From Lachnospiraceae bacterium UBA7188 (GTDB lineage: Bacteria > Bacillota > Clostridia > Lachnospirales > Lachnospiraceae), in contig DKVC01000230.1 of the NCBI GenBank assembly GCA_002490995.1, positions 503 through 21,094 of the forward strand: 20,592 bases of DNA, given 5' to 3'. A model generated the notes under the pieces. That model was not told the DNA's origin. It saw only the letters and a program-made list of their open reading frames with translations, and searched no databases. Shown here one piece after another: positions 5,967 through 13,683 of the stretch (position 1 is the first letter of the stretch; every line of letters begins with the position of its first letter). A program made the translations under genes and the position numbers.

Positions 5967-7961
5967 ATGGCAAGGGTCGTGGCAATCGGGCATCAGGATT
6001 TCAGCCAGGTGATACGGAACCGTTATTTTTATATTGACAAGACAAAATTCATCAAAGAGTGGTGGGAAAACGGGGATGCGGTTACTTTGATTACCCGTCC
6101 CAGGCGTTTCGGAAAGACGCTGAACATGAGCATGATGGAACAATTCTTCAGTGTGGATTATGCAGGCAGGGGGGATTTGTTTGAAGGGCTTTCCATTTGG
6201 CAGGAAAAATTGCCAGGCCCGGGAGAGGCATCTGGCGAGGGAAATTTACCTGACGGGGTGAAAGTTTTTGACAGGATAAAAAACGCTGACAAGGAGGAAG
6301 CTGCTGAAAAAGTGTATCCGTACAGGCAGCTGCAGGGGACGTTCCCGGTTATCAGCCTTTCTTTTGCAAAAGTCAAGGAAAACAACTTTTCCGGCGCAAA
6401 GAAGCAGATTTGTCAGATTATTACGGAAGCATACAATAAGTATGATTTTCTGGCTGACAGTGACTGCCTGAACCAGAACGAAAAGGACGAGTTTTGGAAG
6501 GTTTCTCCGGAAATGGAAGAATACCGCGCTGCAAATTCTCTGAATGTTTTGTCAAATTATTTATATCGTTATTACGGCAAAAAAGTACTTATCTTCCTGG
6601 ATGAATACGATACACCCATGCAGGAGGCCTATGTGCATGGGTATTGGAAGGAGATTGTGGATTTCATCAAGGGAATGTTCAATGCCACGTTTAAGACGAA
6701 TCCCTATCTTGACCGGGCGATTTTAACAGGTATTACCAGAGTCAGTAAAGAATCAATTTTTTCGGATTTGAATAACCTTGCAGTGGTGACATCCTCTTCT
6801 GACATATATGCAGACTGTTTTGGTTTTATGGAGGATGAGGTTTTTGCTGCACTGGAAGAGTTTGGGATGGAGGACAGGAAAGAGGAAGTAAAGAGATGGT
6901 ATGATGGTTTTGTATTCGGAAACAGGAAGGAAATCTATAATCCCTGGTCGATACTGAACTATCTGAAGACCGGCAAACTCGCAACCTACTGGGCGAACAC
7001 CAGCGCCAACAGCCTGGCAGGGAAACTGATCCGGGAGGGAAATCCGGATGTGAAGATGATAATGGAGGATTTGCTCCAGGGAAAAACCTATCATACTGTG
7101 ATCGACGAGCAGATTGTTTTCAGCCAGCTTGATTACAGGGAAAGCGCTGTCTGGAGCCTGCTTCTGGCCACCGGCTACCTGAGGGCGGAGCAGGTGACTT
7201 TCAATGAAAGGACGGGAAAGACGGAGTATGATCTGGCCCTGACGAACAGGGAAGTCCGGCTTATGTTTGAGCATATGATCGACGACTGGTTCATGGAGTA
7301 CACACCGGCGTACAATGGGTTTGTGAAAGCGCTGCTGAAGGGAAATCTGCGGGAGATGAACCATTATATGAACCGGGTGGCTTTGGAGACTTTCAGTTTC
7401 TTTGACAGTGGGAAGAAACCTTCCGAGAAGACGGAGCCGGAACGCTTTTACCATGGTTTCGTCCTGGGTCTGCTGGTGGATTTAAGGGGGCGTTATACGG
7501 TCACTTCAAACCGGGAGAGCGGGTTTGGACGGTACGATATACTGCTGGAACCCTGTTGGGAAGATTTTCCGGAATCTGTACCCAGGGCTGTAACGGGTGA
7601 GCATACCAGTGATGTGGAGCAGAATGGGACATACAATGGAAACGGTGCTTCTATTGCCAGGAATGAAAATGCCTGCGAGTACGGCGGCAGAGGTGTTGCC
7701 GGCAGTGGGATGGATGGAGGACTTCATAACTATAATCCGAATGCGTCGTCAAATAATTACGGTAAAGATGCAATTATTATTGAATTCAAGGTTCTTGATG
7801 CGGAGGACGGTGAGAAAACCCTGGAGGATACGGTGCGTTCTGCACTGGATCAGATTGAGCAGATGCAGTATGCCGCGGCACTTGAAGCGAAAGGGATACC
7901 GGCGGAACGCATCAGAAAGTACGGTTTTGCGTTTCAGGGTAAGCAGGTTTTGATTGGTTAG
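5967..7961 (+). CDS. AAA-ATPase-like protein with C-terminal PD-(D/E)XK nuclease-like domain (DUF1703 type)
   Basis: A 664-residue two-domain protein. The N-terminal AAA-ATPase-like region opens with a family-typical block (FYIDKTKFIKEWWENGDAVT), followed by a variant P-loop TRPRRFGKTL at residues 43-52 and Walker B VLIFLDEYDTPM at 207-218. The C-terminal PD-(D/E)XK-like domain has SNRESGFGRYDILLEP with Asp524 and IIIEFK with Glu606 and Lys608. Between these lies a Gly/Asn-rich insert of roughly 60-70 residues (about 531-600); relatives I know have only a short loop. A second insert sits near residues 80-115. GGGAGG six bases upstream supports ATG 5967 over the in-frame ATG at 5943. Such proteins are multicopy in Clostridia and Bacteroidetes. 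Their role is unproven, perhaps defence or DNA processing. Confidence 0.88.
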   Translation: MARVVAIGHQDFSQVIRNRYFYIDKTKFIKEWWENGDAVTLITRPRRFGKTLNMSMMEQFFSVDYAGRGDLFEGLSIWQEKLPGPGEASGEGNLPDGVKVFDRIKNADKEEAAEKVYPYRQLQGTFPVISLSFAKVKENNFSGAKKQICQIITEAYNKYDFLADSDCLNQNEKDEFWKVSPEMEEYRAANSLNVLSNYLYRYYGKKVLIFLDEYDTPMQEAYVHGYWKEIVDFIKGMFNATFKTNPYLDRAILTGITRVSKESIFSDLNNLAVVTSSSDIYADCFGFMEDEVFAALEEFGMEDRKEEVKRWYDGFVFGNRKEIYNPWSILNYLKTGKLATYWANTSANSLAGKLIREGNPDVKMIMEDLLQGKTYHTVIDEQIVFSQLDYRESAVWSLLLATGYLRAEQVTFNERTGKTEYDLALTNREVRLMFEHMIDDWFMEYTPAYNGFVKALLKGNLREMNHYMNRVALETFSFFDSGKKPSEKTEPERFYHGFVLGLLVDLRGRYTVTSNRESGFGRYDILLEPCWEDFPESVPRAVTGEHTSDVEQNGTYNGNGASIARNENACEYGGRGVAGSGMDGGLHNYNPNASSNNYGKDAIIIEFKVLDAEDGEKTLEDTVRSALDQIEQMQYAAALEAKGIPAERIRKYGFAFQGKQVLIG

Positions 7962-8038
7962 AGAGAATTGCCTGCTGTTGTTTAATCTGTTTACAGCAGC
8001 TATGCTGGAAAAGTTTTTAAAAAAATTACTTCCAGGTG

Positions 8039-8067
8039 TTGAATGCTTTACGGACATTTGATATAAT
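8039..8067 (+). promoter_or_regulatory. Promoter of the TerB_N/TerB_C gene
   Basis: The -35 TTGAAT at 8039-8044, a 17-base spacer and a consensus -10 TATAAT at 8062-8067, preceded by TGA (extended -10). The predicted transcript start near 8074 leaves almost no leader before the TTG at 8079, which argues for the downstream ATG at 8157 as the translation start. Confidence 0.7.
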
Positions 8068-8156
8068 AGAACGAATGTTTGATTCTGTATCCGCAGCAGG
8101 AAGAAGGGCTGTTTTGGCAGGAGCAGACAGAGGAGCTGTGGGGAGTATGGGGTAAT

Positions 8157-10370
8157 ATGGGAAAATATGGCAGAGACTACGAAGCATTTGAGATCTTTGA
8201 ACAGATACAGAGTGAGGAAGGACAGAAGGAAACCGCACCGCAGCCATTGTCCCAGCGCAGGATTACAGAAGTTCTTGCTTTTGAGGAGGCTCCTTATTTT
8301 GAGATAGAATATGATGCAGGCCCGGTACAGGATGGTGAAATGATAGAGGTATCGGGAGCAGTTCCGCTGTCCGGTGTTCCTGTAGAAGCGGAAAAAGGAA
8401 CGGGGGAAGAGAAGGAAGCATGGAATCAGATTGGAACGGAGAAGAGGAAGGAATCAGGAGCGGAAGCCGGAGAGGCGGCAGGGGTAGAAGAGAAAAAAGC
8501 GGATGCAACATGGACTTCAGCGGAAGCGGCGGAAAGAAGGGAGAATGAAACAGAACCGGATACATGGAGATGGCCGGCGGGGCAGCAGCCTGTCTCGGAA
8601 CAAATCGGAGGGCGGGAAGAGGATCCGGTTCGGGAATTGTTTAACAGGATGCGGGATATTGCCAGAGAGGACAGGTACTATAGCTTCCGCAGCTCCAATT
8701 TCTACGATCAGCGGATGCAGCGGGAGAATGCGAAGATCTTCTACAGACAGGGGATGTTTATGAAGGATTTCGAAGATGCATATGCGAAGACAGTACCGTA
8801 TTCTTCTTACTTTCCCAGCTATCAGATGATGGGCTATGACCAGCTGCGGACTTTTTTTACCTGGAGAACGCAGATCCGCCAGGCAAAAGTGGAGCATATC
8901 TCCCTGTCCTATGCTTATTTGTATATCTATGAGCTGCTGAACAATATCGGCGTGGACAGCCCGGAGGAAGGGCTGGGGCAGCTTTTGTTTTTCTGGGAGG
9001 CTTTTCGGGTATATGACAAATCTGTGGACAAATATGTGCCGAAATGGCTGAAGGATTATCATATTTATTACGAATTGCCCCAGAGTTTTCCTGATTTTGT
9101 GGAGGAAAACGGGCTGGAGGCTTATTATCCGGGCCTGAAGGATGAGGAAGAGGGCTTTGACTCCTATTGTGCCATTTCCAAATATGATATCAGGAAATCT
9201 GCCTTTTATGGGGAAGGGCGGGAGGATATGGTCAAACGGTGTTTTTCCTTTACCTTGGAACGCCTTCAGGAAGCGCTGGCAGAGGGCGGTCTTGCATTTG
9301 AAGCCTGTCTGTATCAGCCTGCCCGCAATATGTCTATATGGGTTCCCTTTAAGGGGGCATTATTTTATCCGTCTGTCAGGCAGAGGGATAGGAAGGTAGT
9401 GCTGTCCAGAAAGGAAGTCTATGTTTGCAGCCATAATGAATGGACATGCAGCGCCATGATTACTGCGGACAGCGGTAAGAGACTGCTGGGATATGTGATG
9501 AAGCAGATGGAGGCTGTACTCAGGAAAATAATGAAATTTAAGTATAAATTATCTGCAAATCCAGATATGCTCAGCCCCGTAATGGCGGATGAACTGAGAA
9601 AGGCGGATATCTGCCTGGAAACGGTCATTACGGACGCGGTGCAGGCATTTTATAAGGAAGAAACCATAACAGTTGTCCGTGTAAATCCGGGGGCGCTGGA
9701 AAAAATCCGCCAGGAAGCCTATGCGATTCAGGAGAAGCTGACGGTGCCGGAGGAAGGAAGCCTAACTTCAGGGCAGACGAGGTCAGAGGATAGAATTTTG
9801 TCTTTGGGACAGATGAGGTCAGAGGATGGTATTTTGCCTTTGGGGCAGACATTGCCGGGGGCTGTCCACGGCGCATATGGGGAGAACCATGTGTATAAGA
9901 GTTTGGCTGAAGCGGGAGATATGTCCGATGCAAAAGGCGCACTGAAGAACCGGGAAGAATCCGCAGAAGGAGAAAGTGTACAGAAAAAGACTTTGATTGC
10001 AGCTCAGGAAGATATACCGGACACAATGCATGCAGAACTTCCGGACGAAATGAGGGCAGAATTGCCGTATTCGAGTCAGGATATCCGGATTCAGGCAGCT
10101 GAATATACTGAAAAGGATGCCGTAAATGACGAATGGAAAACTTTGGGAGAAGCATTGGGGGAGACAGAGCGACAGGCACTGCGTATCATTTTGAACGATA
10201 AAACAAACCTAAAGCAGTTCGCCGACGAACAGGGCATTATGCTGGAGGTTCTGGCGGAGGGCATTAATGAGAAAGCATCCGACATAGTCGGCGACGGGCT
10301 GTTGGACAATGACTTTGAGATCTATGCGGATTATCTGGAAGATGTGAGCAAAATGTTGGATAAGCAGTAA
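8157..10370 (+). CDS. TerB_N and TerB_C domain protein
   Basis: About 737 residues from ATG 8157. An in-frame TTG at 8079 would add 26 residues but lies only about five bases from the predicted transcript start. The first 150 residues are acidic and low in complexity. A TerB_N domain follows at about residues 175-345, shown by YSSYFPSYQMMGYDQLRTFF, a TWRTQIRQAK block, and LSYAYLYIYELLNNIG. A mixed middle region runs to about 530. Then comes a disordered linker with a 12-residue repeat (GQTRSEDRILSL, GQMRSEDGILPL), and a TerB_C domain over the last 75 residues (LGEALGETERQALRIILN to the end). TerB_N/TerB_C proteins are predicted parts of DNA-processing or stress systems, often beside P-loop ATPases such as the one at 12275. 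No catalytic site is evident, so it probably acts as scaffold or sensor. Confidence 0.85.
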   Translation: MGKYGRDYEAFEIFEQIQSEEGQKETAPQPLSQRRITEVLAFEEAPYFEIEYDAGPVQDGEMIEVSGAVPLSGVPVEAEKGTGEEKEAWNQIGTEKRKESGAEAGEAAGVEEKKADATWTSAEAAERRENETEPDTWRWPAGQQPVSEQIGGREEDPVRELFNRMRDIAREDRYYSFRSSNFYDQRMQRENAKIFYRQGMFMKDFEDAYAKTVPYSSYFPSYQMMGYDQLRTFFTWRTQIRQAKVEHISLSYAYLYIYELLNNIGVDSPEEGLGQLLFFWEAFRVYDKSVDKYVPKWLKDYHIYYELPQSFPDFVEENGLEAYYPGLKDEEEGFDSYCAISKYDIRKSAFYGEGREDMVKRCFSFTLERLQEALAEGGLAFEACLYQPARNMSIWVPFKGALFYPSVRQRDRKVVLSRKEVYVCSHNEWTCSAMITADSGKRLLGYVMKQMEAVLRKIMKFKYKLSANPDMLSPVMADELRKADICLETVITDAVQAFYKEETITVVRVNPGALEKIRQEAYAIQEKLTVPEEGSLTSGQTRSEDRILSLGQMRSEDGILPLGQTLPGAVHGAYGENHVYKSLAEAGDMSDAKGALKNREESAEGESVQKKTLIAAQEDIPDTMHAELPDEMRAELPYSSQDIRIQAAEYTEKDAVNDEWKTLGEALGETERQALRIILNDKTNLKQFADEQGIMLEVLAEGINEKASDIVGDGLLDNDFEIYADYLEDVSKMLDKQ
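9771..9851 (+). repeat. 36-bp tandem repeat in the TerB protein linker
   Basis: Two 36-bp units and the start of a third, encoding GQTRSEDRILSL, GQMRSEDGILPL and GQT. The repeat is in frame and lies in the disordered linker between the central region and TerB_C, where length change should be tolerated. Confidence 0.7.
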
Positions 10371-10373
10371 CTG

Positions 10374-10485
10374 AATTTATATTGCACACCGGTTAAATTT
10401 ACAGTGCAACCCGACTACAGATCGCCAGCCAGGGACTTTCCCAGGGACAACACTGTAAATCCTGGCGGTCTGTAGTATATCCATA
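10374..10485 (+). repeat. Structured intergenic repeat, copy B
   Basis: The second copy of the element at 83-237, in the same orientation, starting four bases after the TerB stop codon. Hairpin 1 pairs TTGCAC 10382-10387 with GTGCAA 10404-10409. A small GGGA/TCCC hairpin lies at 10432-10442. The long basal stem pairs CTACAGATCGCCAG (about 10415-10428) with CTGGCGGTCTGTAG (10462-10475), 14 pairs with a single G-T. Against copy A, stem 1 has a C-G to T-A exchange, and the lower basal stem goes from wobble pairs to C-G and A-T pairs. The middle hairpins of copy A are missing. It separates the TerB gene from the acetyltransferase gene and could act as a leader, an attenuator or the footprint of a mobile element. 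Confidence 0.6.
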
Positions 10486-10576
10486 TGGTTATCAGTTAAG
10501 ATTTAGAAAAGGTACCCCGGAAAAGAATGAAAAGAATCCCGGAAAAGAAAAACAGGAAAAAACAGAGGGCACATAA

Positions 10577-11059
10577 ATGCTGAGAATTGAAAAAATCAAT
10601 GGCAAAAATGTATGGGATATCCTAAAATTAAGTGTCAGTGAGGAACAAAAAAGTTTTGTGGCGAAAAATGATATCAGCATAATTGAAGCATATACCGCCA
10701 TTACCGGAGGCGGCCATGCTTTCCCTTTTGGGATTTATGATGACGATATGCCGGTAGGATTTTTTATGATTGGCTATGATGTGGATGAGGATTGGGAGGA
10801 TGCACCGGAGATTGCGTACCGTAATTACAATCTCTGGCGCCTGATGATTGATAAGAATCATCAGCATCAGGGATACGGGAAAGAAGCGGTTAAACTTGCA
10901 CTGGATTTCATCAGAACAAAGCCCTGCGGGGATGCGGAATACTGTTGGCTGTCTTATGAGCCGGACAATGAAATTGCCAGGAAGCTGTACAGTTCCTTCG
11001 GCTTTATTGAAACCGGAGATTTGGACGGCGAAGAGTGCATTGCAGTCCTCAAACTTTAA
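10577..11059 (+). CDS. GNAT-family N-acetyltransferase, spermine/spermidine acetyltransferase-like
   Basis: A 160-residue cytosolic acetyltransferase that should move acetyl from acetyl-CoA to an amine. The acetyl-CoA loop is visible as QHQGYGKEAV (the Q/RxxGxG/A pattern) just after a WRLMIDKNH strand. The C-terminal part has the SYEPDNEIARKLYSSFGFIETG block typical of the family. The N-terminal half (ILKLSVSEEQKSFVAKND) and overall length resemble polyamine acetyltransferases of the BltD/PaiA kind, so spermidine is the best-guess substrate, but this rests on recalled similarity. The ribosome site is GAGGG about seven bases upstream. It lies between structured repeat copy B and an unrelated gene, inside what may have been a TerB-BrxD neighbourhood. 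Confidence 0.85.
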   Translation: MLRIEKINGKNVWDILKLSVSEEQKSFVAKNDISIIEAYTAITGGGHAFPFGIYDDDMPVGFFMIGYDVDEDWEDAPEIAYRNYNLWRLMIDKNHQHQGYGKEAVKLALDFIRTKPCGDAEYCWLSYEPDNEIARKLYSSFGFIETGDLDGEECIAVLKL

Positions 11060-11126
11060 TGTAATATCCTGATTTTGCAGATAAGAAAAAAAGAAACAGT
11101 CTATAAAAGCAGAGGAAAACGAATAT

Positions 11127-12182
11127 ATGGCACAAAATTTTCGGAAACAGATAGATTTTCTCCTGGAAAACGCCTGCCCGGGCATCCGCTATCAGGTTCA
11201 CCGGGATATGCTGGGCACATCGGTCGAGGAACCGTTTATGAAGGGGCTGCAGCAGGAAATTCTGGGACAGGCCAATGTGCAGAAGCATCTGAAGGCACAG
11301 CAGCCTGACGGATGGTTTGGGCAGGAGCTTCACGGCATTGACGGAATGGACTGCCATATCCTGGGGTTGCTGAATCTTGGCGTGGAAGCGTCACAGCCCT
11401 GCATCCAGAAGGCTGCCGCCGCCCTGACGACACCGGAAATTGCAGGGCATCATAAGAACTGGTTCCGGGGCGGAGAGGCCTTGGACGCTGACGGCAGGGG
11501 CGGCAACCGGGCAGTGACGGCAGGAATTCTGTCACGGACGGGAGCCCGGGAGGACATTCCGGTTCTGCAGGAGGAAATTGCCCTTTCCCTGGAACATATG
11601 AGGGCTGCTCTGAAATACCGCTCCCTGGAGGATTTCTCCGTGAGAGGTAAAAGGGAGAGATATTATAAACCCAATGCCAGGTTTCCGGGAGCTAACCATA
11701 TCAGCCTTTTGGCAAATACCCAAAGCTGGCGTGGGGAAGAGAACCTGCAGATGGTGAGGGAAGCTGTCAGGCATGGGTATGAATTGATGAAAGACTGTAA
11801 TGAATACATCACCTTTCGCAAGCCAAAGGAATACGGCAGCGGTTTTGTGGGGCCGTTTCACTTCAACTGGCAGGTGCTTGCCCCTATGGAGGAAGCGGAT
11901 CTGCAGGAAATCCTGGATGCCCCGTATTCTTTCCGGTTCGGATTCTGGCTGCAGGACATCACCGGGCTTCCGGACTGGGCCAGACAAAGTACCTCTGCCT
12001 GGGAGCTGTTGGCGGACTGCATGGAGAAAGGGATGCTCCCGGAGCGGATTCCGGAGAAAGCCCTGAAAGCTTTTCGGCAGATTGCGGGCAGGGAGCCGGA
12101 CTGGAGGAGGAAAATATCCGTGAAATGCGACATCACTTTTGCGGTTTTGAAAGCCTGTGTGCCGGTATTGGGATTGGAATAG
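11127..12182 (+). CDS. Unknown protein, probable alpha/alpha-toroid (prenyltransferase/cyclase-like) fold
   Basis: A 351-residue soluble protein with no signal peptide or membrane helix. I cannot assign a named family. The pattern LKAQQPDGWFGQELHG near residue 55 resembles the QxxDGxW-type motif of terpenoid-cyclase and prenyltransferase repeats. The rest reads as helix pairs, with conserved-looking blocks HHKNWFRGGEALDADGRGGN, PNARFPGANHISLLANTQSW and GPFHFNWQVL. No DxDD or DDxxD motif is seen, so a real terpene cyclase is unlikely. A scaffold or sugar- or amino-acid-binding role is equally possible. AGAGGA ten bases before the ATG supports the start. It follows the acetyltransferase gene by 67 bases and may share its transcript. 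Confidence 0.75.
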   Translation: MAQNFRKQIDFLLENACPGIRYQVHRDMLGTSVEEPFMKGLQQEILGQANVQKHLKAQQPDGWFGQELHGIDGMDCHILGLLNLGVEASQPCIQKAAAALTTPEIAGHHKNWFRGGEALDADGRGGNRAVTAGILSRTGAREDIPVLQEEIALSLEHMRAALKYRSLEDFSVRGKRERYYKPNARFPGANHISLLANTQSWRGEENLQMVREAVRHGYELMKDCNEYITFRKPKEYGSGFVGPFHFNWQVLAPMEEADLQEILDAPYSFRFGFWLQDITGLPDWARQSTSAWELLADCMEKGMLPERIPEKALKAFRQIAGREPDWRRKISVKCDITFAVLKACVPVLGLE

Positions 12183-12274
12183 ACATGTATCGAATGGCAG
12201 TTAGAGCATTTGGCGGCGCCATTCCGGATTTGTTTCATTTTGAATAAAGTTTTTTGAGAAATGGGGAAAGCGAT

Positions 12275-13591
12275 ATGGACAGACAGGTACCTGCGAGAAT
12301 CGCTCATATTTTGATCAATGCCCTGAAGGGTGGGGTGGTGCCCAGGGCGGGGCTGGAATATATCACGGTGGGCCGCACCAGGGAAATATCGGCCATACTG
12401 CATGATATCGATATGATAGAGGATGGCGGCGCGTCCTTCCGCTTTATCGTGGGAAAATACGGCAGCGGCAAAAGCTTTCTGCTGCAGACCATAAGAAACC
12501 ATGCCACCGCCAGGGGCTTTGCGGTGGTGGATGCGGATCTGTCGCCGGAGCGGCGTTTTGCAGGAACCAAAGGGCAGGGGCTTGCCACATACAAGGAACT
12601 GATTCAAAATCTTTGCACCAGGTCAAAGCCGGACGGCGGGGCGCTGCCGCTGATCCTGGAGAAATGGATTTCCGGAATCCAGATGGCGGTGAAGACCACC
12701 ACGGAACTGAAAGGAGAGGCTTTTGAGGCGGAGGTGGAGAGGCGGATCTATGAAGTCGCCGGTTCCCTGGAGGGGATGGTGAACGGCTTCGAGTTCGCCA
12801 GGGCAGTGGCGCTCTACTGGAAGGCTTACAAAGAGGATGACGGGGCCCTGAAATCCAATGTGCTGCGTTGGTTTCGGGGAGAGTATCCTTCCCGCAGGGA
12901 ATCAAAGGAGGAACTGGGGATTAATTTCATTGTGACGGATGAGACCTGGTATGATTTTCTGAAGCTCTTCGCTGCGTTCCTGGTGGGGGCAGGCTATAAG
13001 GGGCTGTTGGTGATCATTGATGAACTGGTGAATATATACAAAATACCGAATTCAATCACACGGGCAAACAATTATGAGAAAATCCTCACCATGTACAACG
13101 ATGTGCTCCAAGGCAAGGCAAAGCACATCGGTTTTCTGATGGGAGGCACACCCCAGTGTATCGAGGACAAGTATAAGGGAGTGTTCAGTTATGAGGCGCT
13201 GCGTTCCCGGCTGGCGGAGGGACATTTTGCCACCGGGGAGATACGGGATTTTTCCGCGCCAATCATCAGGCTGGAGATGCTGAACCAGGAGGAGATGTAT
13301 ATTCTGGTGGAGAAGCTTCGGGACATCCATGCCGGGCTTTACAAGTATGAACCGGTTCTGACACATGAGGATCTGATTTATTTTCTCACCGTGGAATACA
13401 ACCGTGTGGGCGCCGAGAGCCATATCACACCCAGGGAGATTATCCGGGATTTTATCGAACTGGTCAATATCCTGTACCAGAATCCGTCGAAAACCGTGGC
13501 GGAAATTCTGGGGGATAACAGCTTTGAGATGGCCAAAGGAGGGCTCGCCGGGGAGGAAGTTGCGGACGAATATCGGGAGTTTGAAATCTAA
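12275..13591 (+). CDS. BREX-type P-loop ATPase (BrxD-like, DUF2791)
   Basis: A 438-residue AAA-type ATPase of the BrxC/BrxD superfamily. Walker A GKYGSGKS is at residues 60-67 and Walker B LLVIIDE at 244-250. A sensor-like strand FLMGGTPQCIEDKYKG starts at 287, followed by an RSR at 310-312 that may hold the arginine finger. The stretch GINFIVTDETWYDFLKLFAAF before Walker B is characteristic. BrxD proteins occur in some BREX phage-defence loci and in smaller clusters with TerB_N proteins and an SF2 helicase. Here no helicase, PglX methylase or PglZ gene is present. ATG 12275, with GGGGAAA upstream, is preferred over the TTG at 12254. Likely a DNA-linked ATPase acting with the TerB protein at 8157. 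Confidence 0.87.
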   Translation: MDRQVPARIAHILINALKGGVVPRAGLEYITVGRTREISAILHDIDMIEDGGASFRFIVGKYGSGKSFLLQTIRNHATARGFAVVDADLSPERRFAGTKGQGLATYKELIQNLCTRSKPDGGALPLILEKWISGIQMAVKTTTELKGEAFEAEVERRIYEVAGSLEGMVNGFEFARAVALYWKAYKEDDGALKSNVLRWFRGEYPSRRESKEELGINFIVTDETWYDFLKLFAAFLVGAGYKGLLVIIDELVNIYKIPNSITRANNYEKILTMYNDVLQGKAKHIGFLMGGTPQCIEDKYKGVFSYEALRSRLAEGHFATGEIRDFSAPIIRLEMLNQEEMYILVEKLRDIHAGLYKYEPVLTHEDLIYFLTVEYNRVGAESHITPREIIRDFIELVNILYQNPSKTVAEILGDNSFEMAKGGLAGEEVADEYREFEI

Positions 13592-13683
13592 GCGATATCT
13601 TGTGCTATGGTTCTGAGCGATATGGGGCAGTTGTTCCGGTAGCTTTTATACGGCAGGATGTTTTCTGATAGAGGAATATTTGA

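Noticed and set aside
6753..7454. Long antisense frame (233 codons) inside the AAA/PD-(D/E)XK gene
   Set aside because: Opposite a clear protein family over its whole length; the composition looks like a reverse-frame shadow.
8079..8156. TTG start for the TerB protein at 8079
   Set aside because: The predicted transcript start lies about five bases upstream with no room for a ribosome site; ATG 8157 is favoured, though a leaderless start cannot be excluded.
10527..10583. Short basic frame (MKRIPEKKNRKKQRAHKC) before the acetyltransferase
   Set aside because: Poor ribosome site, very A-rich, and it overlaps the start of the GNAT gene; likely chance.
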